Assembly (NCBI GenBank): GCA_963580455.1
Contig: OY756966.1
Coordinates: 15,937,001-16,001,000 of the forward strand
DNA length: 64,000 nucleotides
Origin: Euonymus europaeus
Taxonomy: Eukaryota; Streptophyta; Magnoliopsida; Celastrales; Celastraceae
Reading direction: 5' to 3'
Below, one piece after another: positions 48,595 to 59,959 of this stretch. The notes under the pieces were generated by a model, which worked only from the letters and a program-made list of their open reading frames with translations, made no database searches and was not told where the DNA came from. Positions within the stretch are counted from its first letter, which is position 1. Every line of letters begins with the position of its first letter. The position numbers and the translations under genes are program-made.

Positions 48595-50995
48595 GGAGGA
48601 GCTTTTAACGGTTTTGTCCATTTGTCATAGAAAGTTGGAGTTTTGGCATCGAAATAATGTAGGAAGCTTATACTCATAAAATTTGACATAGAAGAACAAT
48701 AAAAAGTCAATCCCGAGCAATTTTGATTGTCCGAAGTTGCTCAGCTCTCTCTATGGAGGATATTTTAACGGTTTTGTCAATTTGTCATAGAAAGTTGGTG
48801 TTTTGGCATCGAAATAATGTAAAACGGTTATACTCGTAAAATTTGACATAGAAGAACAATAAAAAGTCTATCCCGAGCAACTTTGATAGTCCGAAGTTGC
48901 TCAACTCTCTCTATGAAGGAGCTTTTAACGGTTTTGTCCATTTGTCATAGAAAGTTGGTGTTTTGGCATCGAAATAATGTAGGAAACTTATACTCCTAAA
49001 ATATGACATATAGGAACAATAGAAAGTCTATCTCGAGCAACTTTGATAGTCCGTAGTTGCTCAGCTCTCTCTATGGAGGAGCTTTTAACGGTTTTGTCCA
49101 TTTGTCATAGAAAGTTGGTATTTTGGCATCGAAATAATGTAGGAAGCTTATACTTGTAAAATTTGACATTGAAGAACAATAAAAAGTCTATCCCGAGCTA
49201 CTTTGATAGTCCGAAGTTGCTGAACTCTCTCTATGGAGGAGCTTTTAACGGTTTTGTCCATTTGTCATAGAAAGTTGGTGTTTTGGCATCCAAATAATAT
49301 AGGAAGCTTATACTCGTAAAATTTGACATAGAAGAACAATAAAAAGTCTATCCCGAGCAACTTTGATAGTCCGAAGTTGCTCAACTCTCTCTATGGAAGA
49401 GCTTTTAACGGTTTTGTCGATTTGTCATAGAAAGTTGGTGTCTTGGCATCGAAATAATGTAGGAAGCTTATACTCGTTAAATTTAACATATCAGAACAAT
49501 TAAAAGTCTATCCCGAGCTACTTTGATAGTCCGTAGTTGCTCAACTCTCTCTATGGAGGAGCTTTTAACGGTTTTGTCCATTTGTCATAGAAAGTTGGTG
49601 TTTTGGCATCGAAATAATGTAGGAAGCTTATACTCGTAAAATTTGACATAGAAGAACAATAAAATGTCTATCCCGAGCAACTTTGATAGTCCGAAGTTGC
49701 TCAAGTCTCTTTATGGAGGAGTTTTTAACGGTTTTGTCCATTTGTCATAGAAAGTTGGTGTTTTGGCATCGAAATAATGTAGGAAGCTTATACTCGTAAA
49801 ATTTGACATAGAAGAACAATAAAAAGTCTATCCCGAGCAACTTTGATAGTCCGAAGTTGCTCAACTCTCCTTATGGAGGAGGTTTTAACGCTTTTGTCCA
49901 TTTGTCATAGAAAGTTGGTGTTTTGGCATCGAAATAATGTAGGAAGCTTATACTCGTTAAATTTGACATATCAGAACAATTAAAAGTCTATCCCGAGCAA
50001 CTTTGATAGTCCGTAGTTGCTCAACTCTCTCTTTGGAGGAGCTTTTAATGGTTTTGTCCATTTGTCATAGAAAGTTGGTGTTTTGGCATCGAAATAATGT
50101 AGGAAGTTTATACTCGTAAAATTTGACATAGAAGAACAATAAAAAGTCTATCCCGAGCAACTTTGATAGTCCGAAGTTGCTCAAGTCTCTTTATGGAGGA
50201 GCTTTTAACGGTTTTGTCCATTTGTCATAGAAAGTTGGTGTTTTGGCATCGAAATAATGTAGGAAGCTTATACTCGTTAAATTTGACATAGAAGAACCAA
50301 TAAAAAGTCTATCCCGAGCAACTTTGATAGTCCGAAGTTGCTCAACTCTCTCTATGGAGGAGGTTTTAACGATTTTGTCCATTTGTCATAGAAAGTTGTT
50401 GTTTTGGCATCGAAATAATGTAGGAAGCTTATACTCATAAAATTTGACATAGAGGAACAATAAAAAGTCTATCCCGAGCAATTTTGATTGTTCGAAGTTG
50501 CTCAGCTCTCTCTATGGAGGATATTTTAACGGTTTTGTCAATTTGTCATAGAAAGTTGGTGTTTTGGCATCGAAATAATGTAAAAAGGTTATACTCGTAA
50601 AATTTGACATAGAAGAACAATAAAAAGTCTATCCCGAGCAACTTTGATAGTCCGAAGTTGCTCAACTCTCTCTATGAAGGAGCTTTTAACGGTTTTGTCC
50701 ATTTGTCATAGAAAGTTGGTATTTTGGCATCGAAATAATGTAGGAAGCTTATACTTGTAAAATTTGACATTGAAGAACAATAAAAAGTCTATCCCGAGCA
50801 ACTTTGATAGCCCGAAGTTGCTGAACTCTCTCTATGGAGGAGCTTTTAACGGTTTTGTCCATTTGTCATAGAAAGTTGGTGTTTTGGCATCCAAATAATA
50901 TAGGAAGCTTATACTCGTAAAATTTGACATAGAAGAACAATAAAAAGTCTATCCCGAGCAACTTTGATAGTCCGAAGTTGCTCAACTCTCTCTAT
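48595..50995. repeat. 15-monomer HOR, copy 1 (2401 bp)
   Basis: Starts at GTTGGAGTTTTGG with ATTTTGATTG. Recurrent markers: TAAAACGGTTAT (48821), CTATGAAGG, AAACTTATACTCC with ACATATAGG, TATACTTG, AATATAGG, GGTGTCTTGG, AAAATGTCT, CTCTTTGGAGG with TAATGG (50031), GAAGTTTATAC (50103) and TAAAAAGGTTAT (50581). The monomer at 50686 starts as the CTATGAAGG type but continues as the GGTATTTTGG/TATACTTG type, so one monomer appears deleted by exchange inside it. Confidence 0.88.
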
Positions 50996-53557
50996 GGAGG
51001 AGCTTTTAACGGTTTTGTCCATTTGTCATAGAAAGTTGGAGTTTTGGCATCGAAATAATGTAGGAAGCTTATACTCATAAAATTTGACATAGAAGAACAA
51101 TAAAAAGTCTATCCCGAGCAATTTTGATTGTCCGAAGTTGCTCAGCTCTCTCTATGGAGGATATTTTAACGGTTTTGTCAATTTGTCATAGAAAGTTGGT
51201 GTTTTGGCATCGAAATAATGTAAAACGGTTATACTCGTAAAATTTGACATAGAAGAACAATAAAAAGTCTATCCCGAGCAACTTTGATAGTCCGAAGTTG
51301 CTCAACTCTCTCTATGAAGGAGCTTTTAACGGTTTTGTCCATTTGTCATAGAAAGTTGGTGTTTTGGCATCGAAATAATGTAGGAAGCTTTATACTCCTA
51401 AAATATGACATATAGGAACAATAGAAAGTCTATCTCGAGCAACTTTGATAGTCCGTAGTTGCTCAGCTCTCTCTATGGAGGAGCTTTTAACGGTTTTGTC
51501 CATTTGTCATAGAAAGTTGGTATTTTGGCATCGAAATAATGTTGGAAGCTTATACTTGTAAAATTTGACATTGAAGAACAATAAAAAGTCTATCCCGAGC
51601 TACTTTGATAGTCCGAAGTTGCTGAACTCTCTCTATGGAGGAGCTTTTAACGGTTTTGTCCATTTGTCATAGAAAGTTGGTGTTTTGGCATCCAAATAAT
51701 ATAGGAAGCTTATACTCGTAAAATTTGACATAGAAGAACAATAAAAAGTCTATCCCGAGCAACTTTGATAGTCCGAAGTTGCTCAACTCTCTCTATGGAG
51801 GAGCTTTTAACGGTTTTGTCGATTTGTCATAGAAAGTTGGTGTCCTGGCATCGAAATAATGTAGGAAGCTTATACTCGTTAAATTTAACATATCAGAACA
51901 ATTAAAAGTCTATCCCGAGCTACTTTGATAGTCCGTAGTTGCTCAACTCTCTCTATGGAGGAGCTTTTAACGGTTTTGTCCATTTGTCATAGAAAGTTGG
52001 TGTTTTGGCATCGAAATAATGTAGGAAGCTTATACTCGTAAAATTTGACATAGAAGAACAATAAAATGTCTATCCCGAGCAACTTTGATAGTCCGAAGTT
52101 GCTCAAGTCTCTTTATGGAGGAGTTTTTAACGGTTTTGTCCATTTGTCATAGAAAGTTGGTGTTTTGGCATCGAAATAATGTAGGAAGCTTATACTCGTA
52201 AAATTTGACATAGAAGAACAATAAAAAGTCTATCCCGAGCAACTTTGATAGTCCGAAGTTGCTCAACTCTCCTTATGGAGGAGGTTTTAACGCTTTTGTC
52301 CATTTGTCATAGAAAGTTGGTGTTTTGGCATCGAAATAATGTAGGAAGCTTATACTCGTTAAATTTGACATATCAGAACAATTAAAAGTCTATCCCGAGC
52401 AACTTTGATAGTCCGTAGTTGCTCAACTCTCTCTTTGGAGGAGCTTTTAATGGTTTTGTCCATTTGTCATAGAAAGTTGGTGTTTTGGCATCGAAATAAT
52501 GTAGGAAGTTTATACTCGTAAAATTTGACATAAAAGAACAATAAAAAGTCTATCCCGAGCAACTTTGATAGTCCGAAGTTGCTCAAGTCTCTTTATGGAG
52601 GAGCTTTTAACGGTTTTGTCCATTTGTCATAGAAAGTTGGTGTTTTGGCATCGAAATAATGTAGGAAGCTTATACTCGTTAAATTTGACATAGAAGAACC
52701 AATAAAAAGTCTATCCCGAGCAACTTTGATAGTCCGAAGTTGCTCAACTCTCTCTATGGAGGAGGTTTTAACGATTTTGTCCATTTGTCATAGAAAGTTG
52801 TTGTTTTGGCATCGAAATAATGTAGGAAGCTTATACTCATAAAATTTGACATAGAGGAACAATAAAAAGTCTATCCCGAGCAATTTTGATTGTTCGAAGT
52901 TGCTCAGCTCTCTCTATGGAGGATATTTTAACGGTTTTGTCAATTTGTCATAGAAAGTTGGTGTTTTGGCATCGAAATAATGTAAAAAGGTTATACTCGT
53001 AAAATTTGACATAGAAGAACAATAAAAAGTCTATCCCGAGCAACTTTGATAGTCCGAAGTTGCTCAACTCTCTCTATGAAGGAGCTTTTAACGGTTTTGT
53101 CCATTTGTCATAGAAAGTTGGTGTTTTGGCATCGAAATAATGTAGGAAACTTATACTCCTAAAATATGACATATAGGAACAATAGAAAGTCTATCTCGAG
53201 CAACTTTGATAGTCCGTAGCTGCTCAGCTCTCTCTATGGAGGAGCTTTTAACGGTTTTGTCCATTTGTCATAGAAAGTTGGTATTTTGGCATCGAAATAA
53301 TGTAGGAAGCTTATACTCGTAAAATTTGACATTGAAGAACAATAAAAAGTCTATCCCGAGCTACTTTGATAGTCCGAAGTTGCTGAACTCTCTCTATGGA
53401 GGAGCTTTTAACGGTTTTGTCCATTTGTCATAGAAAGTTGGTGTTTTGGCATCCAAATAATATAGGAAGCTTATACTCGTAAAATTTGACATAGAAGAAC
53501 AATAAAAAGTCTATCCCGAGCAACTTTGATAGTCCGAAGTTGCTCAACTCTCTCTAT
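50996..53557. repeat. 16-monomer HOR, copy 2 (2562 bp)
   Basis: Same order as 48595-50995 with one more monomer near its end, the AAACTTATACTCC monomer at 53088 that copy 1 lacks. Private changes include CTTTATACTCC (51388), GGTGTCCTGG (51840) and AATGTTGGAAGC (51538). Confidence 0.88.
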
Positions 53558-54677
53558 GGAGGAGCTTTTAACGGTTTTGTCGATTTGTCATAGAAAGTTG
53601 GTGTCTTGGCATCGAAATAATGTAGGAAGCTTATACTCGTTAAATTTGACATATCAAAACAATTAAAAGTCTATCCCGAGCAACTTTGATAGTCCGTAGT
53701 TGCTCAAGTCTCTCTATGGAGGAGCTTTTAACGGTTTTGTCCATTTGTCATAGAAAGTTGGTGTTTTGGCATCGAAATAATGTAGGAAGCTTATACTCGT
53801 AAAATTTGACATAAAAGAACAATAAAATGTCTATCCCGAGCAACTTTGATAGTCCGAAGTTGCTCAAGTCTCTTTATGGAGGATATTTTAACGGTTTTGT
53901 CCATTTGTCATAGAAAGTTGGTGTTTTGGAATCGAAATAATGTAGGAAGCTTATACTCGTTAAATTTGACATAGAAAACCAATAAAAGTCTATCCCGAGC
54001 AACTTTGATAGTCCGTAGTTGCTCAACTCTCCTTATGAAGGAGCTTTTAACGGTTTTGTCCATTTGTCATAGAAAGTTGATGTTTTGGCATCGAAATAAT
54101 GTAGGAAACTTATACTCCTAAAATATGACATATAGGAACAATAGAAAGTCTATCTCGAGCAAATTTGATAGTCCGTAGTTGCTCAGCTCTCTCTATGGAG
54201 GAGCTTTTAACGGTTTTGTCTATTTGTCATAGAAAGTTGGTACTTTTGGCGTCGAAATAATGTAGGAAGCTTATACTCGTAAAATTTGACATTGAAGAAC
54301 AATAAAAAGTCTATCCCGAGCTACTTTGATAGTCCGAAGTTGCTCAACTCTCTCTATGGAGGAGCTTTTAACGGTTTTGTCCATTTGTCATAGAAAGTTG
54401 GTGTTTTGGCATCCAAATAATGTAGGAAGCTTATACTCGTAAAATTTGACATTGAAGAACAATAAAAAGTCTATCCCGAGCTACTTTGATAGTCCGAAGT
54501 TGCTCAACTCTCTCTATGGAGGAGCTTTTAACGGTTTTGTCCATTTGTCATAGAAAGTTGGTGTTTTGGCATCCAAATAATGTCGGAAGCTTATACTCGT
54601 AATATTTGACATAGATGAACAATAAAAAGTCTATCCCGAGCAACTTTGATAGTCCGAAGTTGCTCAACTCTCTCTAT
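53558..54677. repeat. mixed satellite monomers
   Basis: Seven monomers with CATATCAAAAC, GGATATTTT with GGAATCG, a shortened GAAAACCAATAAAAG (53974), GTTGATG with AAACTTATACTCC, GGTACTTTTGGCG, and two CATCCAAAT copies. The last six recur as part of the 14-mer at 57.9 and 60.1 kb. Confidence 0.78.
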
Positions 54678-55318
54678 GGAGGAGCTTTTAACGGTTTTGT
54701 CGATTTGTCATAGAAAGTTGGTGTTTTGGCATCGAAATAATGTAGGAAGCTTATACTCGTTAAATTTGACATAGAAGAACCAATAAAAAGTCTATCCCGA
54801 GCAACTTTGATAGTCGGAAGTTGCTCAACTCTCTCTATGGAGGAGCTTTCAACGGTTTTGTCCATTTGTCATAGAAAGTTGGTGTTTTGGCATCGAAATA
54901 ATGTAGGAAGCTTATACTCATAAAATTTGACATAGAAGAACAATTAAAAGTCTATCCCGAGCAACTTTGATAGTCCGTAGTTGCTCAACTCTCTCTATGG
55001 AGGAGCTTTTAACGGTTTTGTCGATTTGTCATACAAAGTTGCTGTTTTGGCATTGAAATAATGTAGGAAGCTTATACTCGTTAAATTTGACATTGAAGAA
55101 CAATTAAAAGTCTATCCCGAGCAACTTTGATAGTCCGTAATTGCTCACCTCTCTCTATGGAGGAGCTTTTAACGGTTTTGTCCATTTGTCATAGAAAGTT
55201 GGTGTTTTGGCATCGAAATAATGTAGGAAGCTTATACTCGTAAAATTTGACATAGAAGAACAATAAAATGTCTATCCCGAGCAACTTTGATAGTCCGAAG
55301 TTGCTCAACTCTCTCTAT
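54678..55318. repeat. 4-monomer HOR (641 bp), copy 1
   Basis: CCAATAAAAA monomer; CTCATAAA with ACAATTAAAAG; CATACAAAGTTGCTG with GCATTG; and TTGCTCACCTC followed by an AAAATGTCT monomer. Recurs 641 bp later. Confidence 0.85.
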
Positions 55319-55959
55319 GGAGGAGCTTTTAACGGTTTTGTCCATTTGTCATAGAAAGTTGGTGTTTTGGCATCGAAATAATGTAGGAAGCTTATACTCG
55401 TTAAATTTGACATAGAAGAACCAATAAAAAGTCTATCCCGAGCAACTTTGATAGTCGGAAGTTGCTCAACTCTCTCTATGGAGGAGCTTTCAACGGTTTT
55501 GTCCATTTGTCATAGAAAGTTGGTGTTTTGGCATCGAAATAATGTAGGAAGCTTATACTCATAAAATTTGACATAGAAGAACAATTAAAAGTCTATCCCG
55601 AGCAACTTTGATAGTCCGTAGTTGCTCAACTCTCTCTATGGAGGAGCTTTTAACGGTTTTGTCGATTTGTCATACAAAGTTGCTGTTTTGGCATTGAAAT
55701 AATGTAGGAAGCTTATACTCGTTAAATTTGACATTGAAGAACAATTAAAAGTCTATCCCGAGCAACTTTGATAGTCCGTAATTGCTCACCTCTCTCTATG
55801 GAGGAGCTTTTAACGGTTTTGTCCATTTGTCATAGAAAGTTGGTGTTTTGGCATCGAAATAATGTTGGAAGCTTATACTCATAAAATTTGACATAGAAGA
55901 ACAATAAAAAGTCTATCCCGAGCAACTTTGATAGTCCAAAGTTGCTCAATTCTCTCTAT
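55319..55959. repeat. 4-monomer HOR (641 bp), copy 2
   Basis: The first three monomers match copy 1 (CATACAAAGTTGCTG at 55671). The fourth is an AATGTTGG/GTCCAAAG monomer instead, which leads into the series shared with 61.7 kb. Confidence 0.85.
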
Positions 55960-56919
55960 GGAGGAGCTTTTAACGGTTTTGTCCATTTGTCATAGAAAGT
56001 TGGTGTTTTGGCATCGAAATAATGTTGAAAGCTTATACTCATAAAATTTGACATTGAAAAACAATGAAAAGTCTATCCCGAGCAATTTTGATAGTCCGAA
56101 GTTGCTCAACTCTCTCTATGGAGGAGCTTTTAACGGTTTTGTCCATTTGTCATGGAAAGTTAGTGTTTTGGCATGGAAATAATGTAGGAAGTTTATACTC
56201 GTTAAATTTGACATAGAAGAACAATAAAAAGTCTATCCCGAGCAATTTTGATGGTCCGAAGTTGCTCAACTCTTTCTATGGCGGAGCTTTTAACGATTTT
56301 ATCTATTTGTCATAGAAAGTTGGTGTTTTGGCATCGAAATAATGTAGGAAGCTTATACTCGTAAAATTTGACATTGAAGAACAATAAAAAGTATATCCCG
56401 AGCAACTTTGATAGTCCGAAGTTGGTCAACTCTCTCTATGGAGTAGCTTTAAACGGTTTTGTCTATTTGTCATAGAAAGTTGGTGTTTGGGCATTGAAAT
56501 AATGTAGGAACCTTATACTCGTTAAATTTGACATAGAAGAACCATTAAAAGTCTATCCCGAGCAACTTTGATTGTCCGAAGTTGCTCAACTCTCTCTATG
56601 GAGGAGGTTTTAACGATTTTGTCCATTTGTCATAGAAAGTTGGTGTTTTGGCATCGAAATAATGTGGGAAGCTTATACTCATAAAATTTGACATAGAAGA
56701 ACAATAAAAAGTCTATCCCAAGCAATTTTGATTGTCCGAAGTTGCCCAACTCTCTCTATGGAGGAGCATTTAACGGTTTTGTCCATTTGTCATAGAAAGT
56801 TGGTGTTTTGGCATCGAAATAATGTAGGAAGCTTATACTCGTAAAATTTGACATAGAAGAACAATAAAAAGTCTATCCCGAGCAACTTTGATAGTCCGAA
56901 GTTGCTCAACTCTCTCTAT

Positions 56920-57557
56920 GGAGGAGCTTTTAACGGTTTTGTCCATTTCTCATAGAAAGTTGGTGTTTTGGCATCGAAATAACGTAGGAAGCTTATACTC
57001 GTAAATTTGACATAGAAGAGCAATAAAAATTCTATCCCGAGCAACTTTGATAGTCCGAAGTTGCTCAACTCTCTCTATGGAGGAGCTTTTAACGGTTTTG
57101 TCGATTTGTCATAGAAAGTTGGTGTTTTGGCATCGAAATAATGTAGGAAGCTTATACTCGTAAAATTTGACATAGAAGAACAATAAAAAGTCTATCCCGA
57201 GCAACTTTGATAGTCCGAAGTTGCTCAACTCTCTCTATGGAGGAGCTTTTAACGGTTTTGTCCATTTCTCATAGAAAGTTGGTGTTTTGGCATCGAAATA
57301 ACGTAGGAAGCTTATACTCGTAAATTTGACATAGAAGAGCAATAAAAATTCTATCCCGAGCAACTTTGATAGTCCGAAGTTGCTCAACTCTCTCTATGGA
57401 GGAGCTTTTAACGGTTTTGTCGATTTGTCATAGAAAGTTGGTGTTTTGGCATCGAAATAATGTAGGAAGCTTATACTCGTTAAATTTGACATTGAAGAAC
57501 AATTAAAAGTCTATCCCGAGCAACTTTGATAGTCCGTAATTGCTCAAGTCTCTCTAT
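56920..57557. repeat. 319-bp two-monomer tandem
   Basis: A 159-bp monomer (CATTTCTCATAG, ATAACGTAGG, CGTAAATTTG, GAGCAAT, AAAAATTCT) plus a CGATTTGTC monomer, repeated 319 bp later at 57239. In the related block at 62842 the first monomer occurs once, so this duplication postdates the block duplication or was lost there. Confidence 0.85.
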
Positions 57558-57717
57558 GGAAGAGCTTTAAACGGTTTTGTCCAATTGTCATAGAAAGTTG
57601 GTGTTTTGGCATCGAAATAATGTAGGAATCTTATACTCGTAAAATTTGACATAGAAGAACAATAAAAAGTCTATCCCGAGCAACTTTGATAGTCCGAAGT
57701 TGCTCAACTCTTTCTAT

Positions 57718-59959
57718 GGAGGATCTTTTAACAGTTTTGTCCATTTGTCATAGAAAGTTGGTGTTTTGGCATTGAAATAATGTAGGAAGCTTATACTCGT
57801 AAAATTTGACATAGAAGAACAATAAAATGTCTATCCCGAGCAACTTTGATAGTCCGAAGTTGCTCAAGTCTCTTTATGGAGGATATTTTAACGGTTTTGT
57901 CCATTTGTCATAGAAAGTTGGTGTTTTGGCATCGAAATAATGTAGGAAGCTTATACTCGTTAAATTTGACATAGAAAACCAATAAAAAGTCTATCCCGAG
58001 CAACTTTGATAGTCCGTAGTTGCTCAACTCTCCTTATGAAGGAGCTTTTAACGGTTTTGTCCATTTGTCATAGAAAGTTGATGTTTTGGCATCGAAATAA
58101 TGTAGGAAACTTATACTCCTAAAATATGACATATAGGAACAATAGAAAGTCTATCTCGAGCAAATTTGATAGTCCGTAGTTGCTCAGCTCTCTCTATGGA
58201 GGAGCTTTTAACGGTTTTGTCCATTTGTCATAGAAAGTTGGTACTTTTGGCATCGAAATAATGTAGGAAGCTTATACTCGTAAAATTTGACATTGAAGAA
58301 CAATAAAAAGTCTATCCCGAGCTACTTTGATAGTCCGAAGTTGCTCAACTCTCTCTATGGAGGAGCTTTTAACGGTTTTGTCCATTTGTCATAGAAAGTT
58401 GGTGTTTTGGCATCCAAATAATGTAGGAAGCTTATACTCGTAAAATTTGACATTGAAGAACAATAAAAAGTCTATCCCGAGCTACTTTGATAGTCCGAAG
58501 TTGCTCAACTCTCTCTATGGAGGAGCTTTTAACGGTTTTGTCCATTTGTCATAGAAAGTTGGTGTTTTGGCATCCAAATAATGTAGGAAGCTTATACTCG
58601 TAATATTTGACATAGATGAACAATAAAAAGTCTATCCCGAGCAACTTTGATAGTCCGAAGTTGCTCAACTCTCTCTATGGAGGAGCTTTTAACGGTTTTG
58701 TCGATTTGTCATAGAAAGTTGGTGTTTTGGCATCGAAGTAATGTAGGAAGCTTATACTCGTTAAATTTGACATATCAGAACAATTAAAAGTCTATCCCGA
58801 GCAACTTTGATAGTCCGTAGTTGCTCAACTCTCTCTATGGAGGAGCTTTTAACGGTTTTATCCATTTGTCATAGAAAGTTGGTGTTTTGGCATCGAAATA
58901 ATGTAGGAAGCTTATACTCGTAAAATTTGACATAGAAGAACAATAAAATGTCTATCCCGAGCAACTTTGATAGTCCGAAGTTGCTCAAGTCTCTTTATGG
59001 AGGAGTTTTTAACGGTTTTGTCCATTTGTCATAGAAAGTTGGTGTTTTGGCATCGAAATAATGTAGGAAGCTTATACTCGTTAAATTTGACATAGAAGAA
59101 CCAATAAAAAGTCTATCCCGAGCAACTTTGATAGTCGGAAGTTGCTCAACTCTCCCTATGGAGGAGCTTTCAACGGTTTTGTCCATTTGTCATAGAAAGT
59201 TGGTGTTTTGGCATCGAAATAATGTAGGAAGCTTATACTCATAAAATTTGACATAGAAGAACAATTAAAAGTCTATCCCGAGCAACTTTGATAGTCCGTA
59301 GTTGCTCAACTCTCTCTATGGAGGAGCTTTTAACGGTTTTGTCGATTTGTCATAGAAAGTTGCTGTTTTGGCATTGAAATAATGTAGGAAGCTTATACTC
59401 GTTAAATTTGACATTGAAGAACAATTAAAAGTCTATCCCGAGCAACTTTGATAGTCCGTAATTGCTCACCTCTCTCTATGGAGGAGCTTTTAACGGTTTT
59501 GTCCATTTGTCATAGAAAGTTGGTGTTTTGGCATCGAAATAATGTTGGAAGCTTATACTCATAAAATTTGACATAGAAGAACAATAAAAAGTCTATCCCG
59601 AGCAACTTTGATAGTCCAAAGTTGCTCAATTCTCTCTATGGAGGAGCTTTTAACGGTTTTGTCCATTTGTCATAGAAAGTTGGTGTTTTGGCATCGAAAT
59701 AATGTAGAAAGCTTATACTCATAAAATTTGACATTGAAAAACAATAAAAAGTCTATCCCGAGCAATTTTGATAGTCCGAAGTTGCTCAACTCTCTCTATG
59801 GAGGAGCTTTTAACGGTTTTGTCCATTTGTCATGGAAAGTTAGTGTTTTGGCATGGAAATAATGTAGGAAGCTTATACTCGTTAAATTTGACATAGAAGA
59901 ACAATAAAAAGTCTATCCCGAGCAATTTTGATGGTCCGAAGTTGCTCAACTCTCTCTAT
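57718..59959. repeat. 14-monomer HOR, copy 1 (2242 bp)
   Basis: Markers in order: AAAATGTCT; GGATATTTT with GAAAACCAATAAAAA; CTATGAAGG/GTTGATG/AAACTTATACTCC; GGTACTTTTGG; two CATCCAAAT, the second with CGTAATATTTG and GATGAAC; CGATTTGTC; TTTTATCC; CCAATAAAAA with CTCCCTATGG; CTCATAAA; GTTGCTG with GCATTG; AATGTTGG; GACATTGAAAAAC; CATGGAAAGTTAGTG. Copy 2 follows at exactly 2242 bp. Confidence 0.9.

Larger units (their letters stand above)
55160..57740. repeat. segmental duplication, first copy (offset 5922/5603)
   Basis: Matches 61082-63360. Anchors: AATGTTGG (55861/61783), GGCGGAGC (56280/62202), GAGTAGCTTTAAACGG (56441/62363) and AACGTAGG (56981/62903) at offset 5922. Past the 319-bp tandem at 56920-57557 the offset falls to 5603 (GGAATCTTATAC, 57626/63229). 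Confidence 0.86.
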
